Origin: VAZQ01 sp036498625
GTDB taxonomy: Bacteria > Pseudomonadota > Alphaproteobacteria > Rhizobiales > Xanthobacteraceae
NCBI GenBank assembly: GCA_036498625.1
Contig: DASYFD010000059.1
Coordinates: 1-7,026 of the forward strand
Direction: 5' to 3'
Length of the DNA stretch: 7,026 nucleotides
Positions 1 to 6,884 of this stretch are shown here, one piece after another. The notes under the pieces are model-generated. The model was given only the letters and a program-made list of their open reading frames with translations, searched no databases and was not told the origin of the DNA. How positions within the stretch are numbered: position 1 is the stretch's first letter; every line of letters starts with the position of its first letter. A program made the translations under genes and the position numbers.

Positions 1-1802
1 AGCAGCACCTGATCGAGCCGCGCGCCGGCTCGCGCTCGGGCCAGGTTCCCGGCAATGCGCGCGTGGGCGGCCTGCAGCTCACCGTCATCCCGGATGCCCA
101 GCACCACGCCGCCGATATCGGATTTGTGCTGCACGTCGGCCGCCACCAGCTTGAGCACCAGCGGATAGCCGATCTCGGGTGCGCGGCGCAGCGCTTCGTC
201 CAATCCGATCGCCACCACTTCGCGCGGCGTGCGGATGCCGTAAGCCCGCAGCAAGGCCTTGGCGTCGGCTTCGTTGAGCAGCGAGCGTCCATCGCCGACC
301 GGATGGCGGCACCGCAAGGCCGACGCGATCGCGTCACGTTCCGACGCAGACGGTTGCGCAACCTTCATGTCATCGTGGCGCCCGCGCAACGCTCCATAGC
401 GCCCGGCCGCGGCGACCGCCTTGAGGGCCTTGTCGACCTCCTGCAGCACCGGCAGGTTTTTCAGCTCGGCACGAAAGCCGCGCGTATGATCGGTAAAGCC
501 GTAGGAGATCATCGAGACCACCGCGATCGGCTTTCCGCCGCGCGCCGCCAGCGCATCGACTTGGCGCAAATTCTCGGTCTTGGCATTGGTGCCGGGCGCG
601 GCCGGCAGCTCTTCCTGCACCAGGAGCGCATCGATGCCGGGATCCGACAGCAGGATATCGATGATGCGGAAATAGCTCTGCGCGCTGCTGAGCGCCGTGT
701 ACCCGCCATCGAGCGGATTGCCGAGCGAGGTGCCGACGCCCAGCACCTCGCCGAGCCGCGCCGTGGTCTGCGGTTGCAGCGCCGGGAAGGCGAGGCCGTT
801 GCGGGTGGCGGATTCGAGCATCAGGCCCTTGAGCCCGCCCGAGAAGGTCAGCGCGCCGAGCCGCGGGCCGCGCGGCGGCGCCGCATGGGCGAAGTAATCG
901 ATGGTCTCCACCATCTCGTCGAGCGTGTTCACCCGCACCACGCCCAGCGTCTCGGCCACCGCATCGAAGCAGGCAAGCGAGCCGGCGAGCGAGCCGGTGT
1001 GGGCGAGCGCCGCCTTGCGGCTCTCCTCCGAGCCGCCGATCTTGACCGCCACGACCGGCTTGCCGGCATCGCGCGCGTATTCGCAGGCGCTCTTGAACTC
1101 GTCGGCCTGCCGGATCGCCTCGATGAAGCAGCCGATCACCTTGATGTCGGGATCGTCCACCAGATAGCGGATGTAGTCGGCGGTGCAGAGCCCGAGCTCG
1201 TTGCCTGAGGTGAGGGCATAACTCACCGCGATGGCGCGGCTCGCCAGCGCCCGGTAGAGCGCCATGATGATGCCGCCGCTCTGTCCCACGATTGCGGCGG
1301 GCCCGCGCGCGACATTGCGGATGCGGTCGTCCGGAATGGTGAGCAGGCGATGCGGCGCGGCCAGGTTGCCGTTGCAATTGGGGCCCGACACCGCGATGCC
1401 GGCGCCCTCGATGGCGTGGCGCAGCGTCTGCGCGAGCGCGCGGCCCTCCGGATCGCCGCCTTCGCCGAAGCCGCTCGAGAACACCGTGGCGCTGCGGGCG
1501 CCGGCTTTGCCGGCCTCCGCGATGGTGTCGGCTGCGGCCGCGCCCGGTACCAGCACCACCACGTGATCGGGCGGCTCCGGCAGATCGCGCAGCGAGCGAT
1601 AGCAGGTCTCGCCATTCCACACGGTCGTGTTGCGCGGATTGACCGGATAGACCTTGCCGGCAAAACCGGAACGCTGCAGCGCGCGCCACACCCCGCCCGA
1701 CCAGCTGCCGGCCCGATCGCTCGCCCCCACGATGGCGACATTGGCGGGACACAGCAGCGCGCCGACGCCCGCGACCCGTTGCTCCCTGGTGAGGCCTGCC
1801 AT
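1..1802 (-). CDS. NDP-forming acyl-CoA synthetase (acetate--CoA ligase family), C-terminus cut by window edge
   Basis: A single open frame of 600 codons runs from an ATG at 1802 off the left end; the family is about 700 residues, so roughly 100 are missing. The start is firm because an in-frame TGA lies one codon upstream. Domain order: N-terminal CoA-binding Rossmann domain (about 15-135, with IVGAS at 24-28), two flavodoxin-like succinyl-CoA-ligase domains (about 155-460), then the start of a fused ATP-grasp domain (from about 500, with HKSDIGG at 559-565). The motif ALAHTGSLAG contains His268, matching the phosphohistidine that carries phosphate in ADP-forming acetyl-CoA synthetases. Family chemistry: acyl-CoA + ADP (or GDP) + Pi interconverts with acid + CoA + ATP (or GTP), in the cytoplasm. 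The acyl substrate cannot be read from the sequence. It is divergent from the gamma-glutamyltransferase-like gene. FdrA-type proteins share the fold but lack a fused ATP-grasp domain, so they are a poor match. Confidence 0.93.
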   Translation of the reverse strand, partial: MAGLTREQRVAGVGALLCPANVAIVGASDRAGSWSGGVWRALQRSGFAGKVYPVNPRNTTVWNGETCYRSLRDLPEPPDHVVVLVPGAAAADTIAEAGKAGARSATVFSSGFGEGGDPEGRALAQTLRHAIEGAGIAVSGPNCNGNLAAPHRLLTIPDDRIRNVARGPAAIVGQSGGIIMALYRALASRAIAVSYALTSGNELGLCTADYIRYLVDDPDIKVIGCFIEAIRQADEFKSACEYARDAGKPVVAVKIGGSEESRKAALAHTGSLAGSLACFDAVAETLGVVRVNTLDEMVETIDYFAHAAPPRGPRLGALTFSGGLKGLMLESATRNGLAFPALQPQTTARLGEVLGVGTSLGNPLDGGYTALSSAQSYFRIIDILLSDPGIDALLVQEELPAAPGTNAKTENLRQVDALAARGGKPIAVVSMISYGFTDHTRGFRAELKNLPVLQEVDKALKAVAAAGRYGALRGRHDDMKVAQPSASERDAIASALRCRHPVGDGRSLLNEADAKALLRAYGIRTPREVVAIGLDEALRRAPEIGYPLVLKLVAADVQHKSDIGGVVLGIRDDGELQAAHARIAGNLARARAGARLDQVL

Positions 1803-1822
1803 TCTTCACCCGCTGCGCTGTT

Positions 1823-1873
1823 GTCCCGGGCGCGGCGCAGCACTTCTTCAGTGGTGCGCTGCAGACCCGGGAC
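1823..1873. repeat. Palindromic intergenic element A
   Basis: The ends GTCCCGGG (1823-1830) and CCCGGGAC (1866-1873) are perfect 8-bp inverted repeats. Inside is a further small stem, GCAC (1840-1843) with GTGC (1854-1857). It lies just upstream of the acyl-CoA synthetase start. It resembles the short palindromic interspersed repeats that I associate with Bradyrhizobium-like genomes; that likeness is from memory. It is probably a non-coding REP-type element that could fold in RNA on either strand. Confidence 0.6.
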
Positions 1874-1923
1874 CGTTCCAGATGCCGGCGTATGGAGCGG
1901 TCCCGGACCTGCGGAGCACCGCT
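1850..1923. repeat. Long inverted repeat joining elements A and B
   Basis: Arms 1850-1880 and 1893-1923 are complementary over 31 positions around a 12-nt loop. I count 25 Watson-Crick pairs, 3 G-T wobbles and 3 mismatches; the inner 14 pairs (1867-1880 with 1893-1906) have only one wobble. The arms are the right half of element A and the left half of element B, so the two elements are related copies placed head to head. Read through, this would form a strong hairpin between the divergent genes. Confidence 0.6.
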
Positions 1924-1988
1924 CCGCATAGCCCGCGAAGACGGGCGTGAACGCCCTTATGCGCCACGCGCTGCACCGCATCCGGGAC
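1900..1988. repeat. Composite (nested) palindromic element B
   Basis: Outer arms GTCCCGGA (1900-1907) and TCCGGGAC (1981-1988) enclose a second palindrome, CGCATA (1925-1930) with TATGCG (1958-1963). Inside that are two mutually exclusive small stems: GCCCG/CGGGC (1931-1935 with 1942-1946) and GGGCG/CGCCC (1943-1947 with 1952-1956, loop TGAA). The outer flanks resemble element A, so B looks like an A-type element whose loop holds a different palindromic element. There is no convincing coding capacity. Confidence 0.6.
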
Positions 1989-2043
1989 ACCCGTGGCACA
2001 GCCGATATCGCAATCGCCGCAGGAGGCCAAGAGGCTCGCCCCA

Positions 2044-2074
2044 CCCGGATTGCGCTTCGCTCCATCCGGGCTAC
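2044..2074. repeat. 31-nt REP-like palindrome, copy 1
   Basis: CCCGGAT (2044-2050) pairs with ATCCGGG (2064-2070) and is followed by CTAC. Its reverse complement differs at only 2 of 31 positions from the copy at 6885-6915 and at 5 of 31 from the copy at 6828-6858. It ends 9 nt before the ATG of the next gene, which has no recognisable ribosome binding site of its own. An AGGAGG at 2021-2026 lies upstream of the repeat, too far away to serve that ATG. Confidence 0.75.
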
Positions 2075-2083
2075 AGTCGCCCC

Positions 2084-3934
2084 ATGAAAAACATCAATCC
2101 CAATCCCTTCACCACGCGTCCCGAGATCGATGGCACTTTCGGGGTGGTGGCCTCGACCCACTGGATCGCCACCGCGGTCGGCATGGGCACCCTGGAGCGG
2201 GGCGGCAACGCCTTCGATGCCGCGGTGGCCACCGCCTTCACGCTGCAGGTCACCGAGCCGCATCTCAATGGCCCGGGCGGCGACGTCACCGTCATCGTGC
2301 ACGACACCAGCAAGCACAAGGTCGAGGTGATCTGCGGCCAGGGCCCGGCGCCGGCCGGCGCCACCATGGCGCATTATCGCGGGCTCGGCCTCGATCTGGT
2401 TCCGGGCACCGGCCTGCTTGCCGCCTGCGTGCCCGGCACCTTCGAGACCTGGATGCTGCTCCTGCGCGACTACGGCACCATGACGCTCGCCGACGTGCTG
2501 GCGCCGGCGCTCGCTTATGCGACCGAGGGGCATCCGCTGGTCGAGCGCGCCAGTGCCACGATCGCGAGCGTCGAGGAACTGTTCCGCCGGCACTGGCCGA
2601 CCTCGGCCGCGGTCTATCTGCCGGGCGGCCGGGTACCGGAAGCCGGCACCCTGTTCACCAACCGGGGCCACGCCGAGACCTACCGGCGCATCGTGCGCGA
2701 GGCAGAGAGCGCGGGCGGCAGCCGCGAGCGTCAGATCGATGCGGCGCGCCGCGCCTGGTCGCAGGGCTTCGTCGCCGATGCCATCGACCGCTTCTGCCGA
2801 ACCCAGAACGTGATGGACACCAGCGGCACGCCCCATCGCGGCGTCCTCACGGGAGCCGACATGGCGGCCTGGCAGCCGCCGGTCGAGGCGCCGCTCACCT
2901 ACGACTATGGCCGCTACACGGTCTGCAAGGCCGGGCCCTGGAACCAGGGCCCGGTGATGCTGCAGCAGCTGGCGTTGCTCAAAGGCTTCGATCTTGACGG
3001 CGCCGATCCGACCAGCGCGGATTTCATCCACACGCTGGTCGAATGCAGCAAGCTCGCCTATGCGGACCGCGAGACCTTCTATGGCGATCCCAAATTCGTC
3101 GACGTGCCCATGGGGGTCCTGCTCTCCGACGAGTACAACGACGCGCGGCGCAAGCTCGTCAGTGCGCGGGCCTCGCTCGAGTTGCGGCCCGGCACGATCG
3201 CGGGCTTCGGCAAGGCGCTCGGCATGCGCGCCCACGGCAGCACGACCGGCGGTGCCGGCGCCGGCGAGCCGACCGTGGGCCGCACGGCCTGGACCCATGA
3301 TGAGAAATCAGGCCTGCCGGCCGGCGCCGCCATTACCAATTCCGGCGTGGTGCGCGGCGACACGGTGCATTTCGACATCGTGGACCGGGCCGGCAACATG
3401 GTGTCGGCGACACCCTCGGGCGGCTGGCTGCAATCCTCGCCGGTGATCCCCGAGCTCGGCTTTTGCCTCGGCACTCGCGCCCAGATGTTCTGGCTCGAGG
3501 ACGGCCATCCGGCCGCGCTCGCGCCCGGCAAACGCCCACGCACCACGCTCACCCCTACCATGGCGCTACGTGACGGCGAGCCCTACCTCGCCTGGGGCAC
3601 GCCCGGCGGCGACCAGCAGGACCAGTGGACCACGCAGCTGTTGTTGCGCCACGCCCATGCGGGCATGAATCTGCAGCAGGCGATCGACGCCCCGGCCTGG
3701 CACTCCGAGCATTTCCCCTCGTCGTTCTGGCCGCGCGAGGCGCGCCCGGGCGTGCTGGTGGTGGAAGGCCGCATGCCGAAGGAGACGGTGAAGGAGCTGG
3801 AGCGCCGAGGTCACATCGTCGAGATGGACGCCGACTGGACCGAGGGCCGCCTCACTGCCGCATCCCGCGACGGCCGCCGTCGCCGCGCCGCCGCCAATCC
3901 GCGGGGGATGCAGGGGTATGCGGCGGGGAGGTGA
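2084..3934 (+). CDS. Gamma-glutamyltransferase superfamily protein (Ntn-hydrolase), probably a non-classical amidohydrolase
   Basis: This is a 616-residue protein. The ATG at 2084 is chosen because family similarity begins near residue 18 (GVVAS) and the open frame upstream runs through repeats. N-terminal hallmarks are ERGGNAFDAAVATA and a GPGGD loop; the central part has AYADRETFYGDP. The autoprocessing nucleophile is Thr427 in GDTVHF, aligned with Thr391 of E. coli GGT, and the oxyanion-loop glycines are in GTPGGD (505-510). Several glutamyl-binding positions differ: the Arg114 equivalent is Gln86, the Asp433 equivalent is Trp470, and Ser462-Ser463 are Thr487-Thr488. The extension GGDQQDQW (508-515) replaces the usual sequence there. 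There is no signal peptide, so it is probably cytoplasmic, unlike periplasmic GGT. By family it should cleave itself into two subunits and hydrolyse an amide. Substrate is unknown; an HpxW-like (oxamate amidohydrolase) relative is one possibility. Confidence 0.92.
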   Translation: MKNINPNPFTTRPEIDGTFGVVASTHWIATAVGMGTLERGGNAFDAAVATAFTLQVTEPHLNGPGGDVTVIVHDTSKHKVEVICGQGPAPAGATMAHYRGLGLDLVPGTGLLAACVPGTFETWMLLLRDYGTMTLADVLAPALAYATEGHPLVERASATIASVEELFRRHWPTSAAVYLPGGRVPEAGTLFTNRGHAETYRRIVREAESAGGSRERQIDAARRAWSQGFVADAIDRFCRTQNVMDTSGTPHRGVLTGADMAAWQPPVEAPLTYDYGRYTVCKAGPWNQGPVMLQQLALLKGFDLDGADPTSADFIHTLVECSKLAYADRETFYGDPKFVDVPMGVLLSDEYNDARRKLVSARASLELRPGTIAGFGKALGMRAHGSTTGGAGAGEPTVGRTAWTHDEKSGLPAGAAITNSGVVRGDTVHFDIVDRAGNMVSATPSGGWLQSSPVIPELGFCLGTRAQMFWLEDGHPAALAPGKRPRTTLTPTMALRDGEPYLAWGTPGGDQQDQWTTQLLLRHAHAGMNLQQAIDAPAWHSEHFPSSFWPREARPGVLVVEGRMPKETVKELERRGHIVEMDADWTEGRLTAASRDGRRRRAAANPRGMQGYAAGR

Positions 3935-3972
3935 GGGCGCCGGCAAACGTCAAATCGTTCGAATTGTTATTC

Positions 3973-4001
3973 TTGACGCTTTGCGGGCCGTATCTCATCT
4001 T
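3973..4001 (+). promoter_or_regulatory. Possible promoter of the TIR gene
   Basis: The 74-bp gap before the TIR gene is locally AT-rich. It holds TTGACG (3973-3978), a good -35 match, with a weak -10 candidate CATCTT at 3996-4001 after a 17-nt spacer. TTGACG is also one arm of an inverted repeat with CGTCAA at 3948-3953, which might be an operator. The weak -10 keeps confidence low. Confidence 0.2.
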
Positions 4002-4008
4002 CGAGCCG

Positions 4009-5193
4009 ATGCCTTACGACGCATTTATCAGCTACTCGACCCTCGATAAAGCGACGGCCGACGCCACCTGTGCGGCCCTCGAAGCATCAGGGATTCGTTG
4101 CTGGATTGCGCCTCGCGACATTGTACCGGGTGTGGAGTGGGGCGAGGCTATCGTCCTCGCCATCAATCATTGCCGCGTGTTGATTTTGATCTTTTCGGCG
4201 AACGCCAACGAGTCGCCGCAAATTCGCCGAGAAGTCGAACGTGCCGCGAGCAAGGGGATACCCGTCATCCCGTTTCGAATCCAGGACATCAGGCCCACCC
4301 ATTCGCTCGAATATTTCATCGGAACGGTCCACTGGCTCGACGCGTTGACACCGCCCCTGGAAGACCATCTTCGCCGCCTGGCGGAGACCGTGAAGACCCT
4401 TCTTCAAATCGACCCAACGCCCCCGCGGCTCGGCACGGCATCGGGCCGCGCCTGGTTGCCTGCAGGTCGGTCGGGCTCCTGGAAACATCGGATCCCGGCC
4501 ATGATGGCGATCGCTTGCCTCGTGGCCGCCGTGGCGGGCGTCGGGATCTGGCGGCTCGGCGTCACCCAAACGCCGCCATCGGCGCCGGTTTCAGCTCCAC
4601 AACCGCCCGCCCCACCTGCCGCTCAAACCAAGGCTGTTATCGATCCGCTCCTGGTCGGGACCTTCGTGCGCGACAGCACGAATGACGATTACGATTGGCA
4701 ATACGTCTATTCGATTTCTGCTGATGGAGCCTATCAGTCGGCCACCACGCAGGAGGAGTATGGCCGCTACCAGGCCGCCAATGGCCGGTACCGGACGGTC
4801 GGCGGCAAGACCGGGCGCGTGCGCACAGGCACCTACCGCGCGGCGGGCACTGCGGCGATCGAGGTGACGAGCGCCAGTGGAACCGCAACATTCCGGCCGA
4901 CGCAGCCGTCTGGTCCGGTCAATCAGGCGAATCCGGTCATGCTCGGAACTTGGCGCGCCACCACCGTCCAGGGCGGCCTGACATGGACGCTGACGATCGA
5001 GAACAATCCTGACGGCACCTACCGCTACCAGGGGCGGACCGAAGACGCCGGCAGTTGGGCGATCACCGACCATCAATGGCGCAAGACCTCGGCCATGACG
5101 GGTCAATTCGACGTCGGCACCTACCGTGCCGTCGATGCCCGCAACGTCGAGATCACGGGTGCGGATGGCCCGGTGCTGTGGCATCGGCAGTAG
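4009..5193 (+). CDS. TIR-domain protein with one membrane helix and a duplicated extracytoplasmic domain
   Basis: This is a 394-residue protein. The ATG at 4009 is chosen because the TIR fold begins at once (YDAFISYS at residues 3-10); no strong ribosome site precedes it. The TIR domain spans about 3-134: the BB-loop region is near CWIAPRDIVPG (31-41), strand AINHCRVLILIFS follows, and Glu75 in RREVERA lies where NADase TIR domains carry their catalytic glutamate. A basic KHR and a hydrophobic helix at about 163-183 suggest TIR in the cytosol and the C-terminus outside. A Pro/Ala-rich stalk (189-205) leads to two similar halves, about 215-299 and 311-393. Each opens with GT(F/W), has a DG(A/T)Y strand and ends with GTYRA followed by a beta strand (274-286 and 370-382). 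The outer domain matches no family I recognise. The gene is less GC-rich than its neighbours and abuts the ABC operon convergently. TIR identity is sure; NAD cleavage, defence or sensing is inference. Confidence 0.9.
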   Translation: MPYDAFISYSTLDKATADATCAALEASGIRCWIAPRDIVPGVEWGEAIVLAINHCRVLILIFSANANESPQIRREVERAASKGIPVIPFRIQDIRPTHSLEYFIGTVHWLDALTPPLEDHLRRLAETVKTLLQIDPTPPRLGTASGRAWLPAGRSGSWKHRIPAMMAIACLVAAVAGVGIWRLGVTQTPPSAPVSAPQPPAPPAAQTKAVIDPLLVGTFVRDSTNDDYDWQYVYSISADGAYQSATTQEEYGRYQAANGRYRTVGGKTGRVRTGTYRAAGTAAIEVTSASGTATFRPTQPSGPVNQANPVMLGTWRATTVQGGLTWTLTIENNPDGTYRYQGRTEDAGSWAITDHQWRKTSAMTGQFDVGTYRAVDARNVEITGADGPVLWHRQ

Positions 5194-5220
5194 CAGGCGA
5201 CGACGCCGAAACGATTGTCC

Positions 5221-5994
5221 TCACCCGCTCTTCCACGGGATCACCTTGCGCTCGATCTCCTGAAACAAGGCCGAGCTGATCAGTCCGAGTATCCCGATGG
5301 TCACGATGCCGACGAACATCACGTCGACCTGCAACAGCTCCCACGAGTTCCAGATCAGATAGCCGATGCCGGCTTTGGTGGCGACGAACTCGGCCGCCAC
5401 CAGCACGATGAACGAGACCGCGAGCGCGATGCGAAGCCCTGCGAAGATCATCGGCAGCGCGCCGAAGAACACGATGCGGGTGAACATCACGGTCTGGCTC
5501 GCCCCATAGTTCCGCGCCACGTCCCAGTAGATCTTGTCGATATTGGCGGCTCCCACATAGGTGTTCACGATCACCGGAAAGAACACCGCGATCGCCACCA
5601 GCGCAATCTTGGAAGCATCCCCGAACCCGAAGGCGAGCAGCAGGAGCGGCATGAGGGCGACCTTGGGGATCGGGAACAGCGCCGCGATCAGCGGATCGAA
5701 GAACAGGCGCACCGGGCGGAACATGGCCATCAGCAGCCCGATCGCGACCGCCGGCACGGCGCCGATCACATAGCCGGCCGCGATCCGCCAGAGCGTGACG
5801 GCGGTGTGCAAGGCGAGCTCGCCGCTGCCGACCATCTGCACGAACCGCACCGCGATGTCGCTCGGCGCCGGGATGAAGCGGCGGTCGCCGAAGCCCGCCA
5901 TCAGCGCCAGCTGCCAGGCCGCGAGCAGCCCGATCGGCGACACCAGGTAGAGCAGCCGCTCGATCGATTTGTCGGACATGGGCTTCTGCTTCAT
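5221..5994 (-). CDS. ABC transporter permease, nitrate/sulfonate/taurine (SsuC/TauC-like) family
   Basis: The 257-residue inner-membrane protein has about six hydrophobic segments (near 14-34, 68-92, 99-125, 128-149, 178-203 and 223-244). The cytoplasmic coupling (EAA-type) loop is ARNYGASQTVMFTRI (160-174) followed by LP..FAGLRIA, and RFIPAPSDI near the N-terminus is typical of the family. Its ATG at 5994 overlaps the TGA of the ATPase gene (ATGA), with GGAGG about 10 nt upstream inside the ATPase gene, so translation is probably coupled. An alternative Met6 lies at 5979. The stop faces the TIR gene's stop with 27 bp between and no obvious terminator hairpin. It would form the membrane channel with the ATPase next to it. 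The substrate cannot be told from the permease. Confidence 0.95.
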   Translation of the reverse strand: MKQKPMSDKSIERLLYLVSPIGLLAAWQLALMAGFGDRRFIPAPSDIAVRFVQMVGSGELALHTAVTLWRIAAGYVIGAVPAVAIGLLMAMFRPVRLFFDPLIAALFPIPKVALMPLLLLAFGFGDASKIALVAIAVFFPVIVNTYVGAANIDKIYWDVARNYGASQTVMFTRIVFFGALPMIFAGLRIALAVSFIVLVAAEFVATKAGIGYLIWNSWELLQVDVMFVGIVTIGILGLISSALFQEIERKVIPWKSG

Positions 5995-6788
5995 CTCTCC
6001 GCCTCCGCGCGCGCGCGGTTCACCTCGTCCTCCAGCACCCGCCAGATGTCGAGCTTGAGCTGGCCGAATTCCGGCGATGCCGACAGCGTCATCAGGTTCC
6101 GCGGATGCGGAAACGGCACATCGATGATCTGCTTGATGCGGCCGGGCTGTGCGGTCATCACCACGGTCCGGTCGCCGAGCGCGAGCGCCTCCTCGATGGA
6201 ATGGGTGATGTAGATCACGGTCTTGCGGGTCTCCTCCCACAGCCGCACCAGCTCGGCCTGCAGGATCGTCCGGTTCTGGGCATCGAGCGCCGCGAACGGC
6301 TCGTCCATCAGCAGCATGGCGGGATCGGTCACGAAGGCGCGCGCGATGGCGCTGCGCTGGCGCATGCCGCCGGACAATTGATGCGGATAGTGCCGCCGGA
6401 ACCGGGTGAGGCCGACGAGCTTGAGCGCGGCTTCGACCCGCCCGGCCGCTTCCTTGGCCGGCACCCCGCGGGTCATCAGGCCGAAGCCCACATTGGTCTC
6501 GACATTCATCCAGGGGAAGAGGCCACTCTCCTGGAACACCATGGCGTTCTGCACTGCCCAGCCTTCGGCCGCGACCTTGATGGTGCCGCCGGTATGCTGG
6601 TCGAGCCCCGCCAGGATGCGCAGCAGGGTCGACTTGCCGCAGCCGCTCGGCCCCACGATGCACACGAACTCGCCGGGCGCCACGTTGAGATCGATATCGG
6701 CGAGCGCCAGCACGGCGCCGGCGTCGCGACCGTATTGCTTGCGCAGGCCCACAATCTCGATCGCAGCGCCGCGCCGCTGCACGTCCAT
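5991..6788 (-). CDS. ABC transporter ATP-binding protein, nitrate/sulfonate/taurine (SsuB/TauB-like) family
   Basis: The 265-residue protein powers the importer by ATP hydrolysis on the cytoplasmic face. All motifs are intact: Walker A GPSGCGKST (46-54), Q-loop Gln86 in FQESGLFPW, signature LSGGMRQR (138-145), Walker B LLMDEP (159-164), D-loop ALD (167-169) and the switch His196 in ITHSIEEA. The QESGLFPW and THSIEEA forms are characteristic of this transporter class. The ATG at 6788 is preferred over an in-frame ATG at 6866 because GGGGGA stands just upstream, the family length fits, and the longer version would run through a repeat. It is translated ahead of the permease, which it overlaps by 4 bp. 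Confidence 0.96.
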   Translation of the reverse strand: MDVQRRGAAIEIVGLRKQYGRDAGAVLALADIDLNVAPGEFVCIVGPSGCGKSTLLRILAGLDQHTGGTIKVAAEGWAVQNAMVFQESGLFPWMNVETNVGFGLMTRGVPAKEAAGRVEAALKLVGLTRFRRHYPHQLSGGMRQRSAIARAFVTDPAMLLMDEPFAALDAQNRTILQAELVRLWEETRKTVIYITHSIEEALALGDRTVVMTAQPGRIKQIIDVPFPHPRNLMTLSASPEFGQLKLDIWRVLEDEVNRARAEAER

Positions 6789-6827
6789 GTTTCCCCCGCC
6801 GTCATCCGTGCGAGCGGATGATTCTCT

Positions 6828-6858
6828 GTAGCCCGCATGAAGGCAAGCGCAATGCGGG
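6828..6858. repeat. 31-nt REP-like palindrome, copy 2 (variant with compensatory change)
   Basis: CCCGCAT (6832-6838) pairs perfectly with ATGCGGG (6852-6858) across a 13-nt loop and is preceded by GTAG. Relative to copy 1 it differs at 5 of 31 positions. Two of those are partners in the stem (a G-C pair changed to C-G), so pairing is kept. It lies inverted to the copy at 6885-6915, with 26 nt between them. Confidence 0.75.
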
Positions 6859-6884
6859 AGCGGCATATCCAGATGCGGGTCTTT

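Noticed and set aside
63..1208. 381-codon plus-strand open frame
   Set aside because: It is antisense to the acyl-CoA synthetase; its Arg/His/Asp-rich, motif-free translation is typical of the complementary frame of a GC-rich gene.
370..1929. 519-codon minus-strand open frame
   Set aside because: It is the wrong frame of the same strand as the acyl-CoA synthetase, whose true frame (starting at 1802) shows all family motifs.
1823..1988. CRISPR array or small RNA gene
   Set aside because: The repeats are palindromic, unequal and not regularly spaced, and no promoter or terminator for a discrete RNA is visible.
1892..2083. 64-codon N-terminal extension of the GGT-like protein
   Set aside because: It encodes only repeat DNA with a Pro/Arg/His-rich translation, and family similarity begins after ATG 2084.
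1223..3298. 691-codon minus-strand open frame
   Set aside because: It runs antisense to the GGT-like gene, through the repeats and out of frame over the synthetase; no domain is recognisable.
3625..4008. 128-codon N-terminal extension of the TIR protein
   Set aside because: It overlaps the end of the GGT-like gene in another frame, and the TIR fold starts directly at ATG 4009.
5194..5220. Bidirectional terminator between convergent genes
   Set aside because: The 27-bp gap contains no convincing stem followed by a T-run.
5215..6213. 332-codon plus-strand open frame
   Set aside because: It is a His/Asp/Arg-rich antisense shadow of the permease and ATPase genes, which have full motif sets.
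5221..6663. 480-codon frame suggesting an ATPase-permease fusion
   Set aside because: The part upstream of 5994 is the ATPase gene read out of frame; the ATGA overlap shows two separate proteins.
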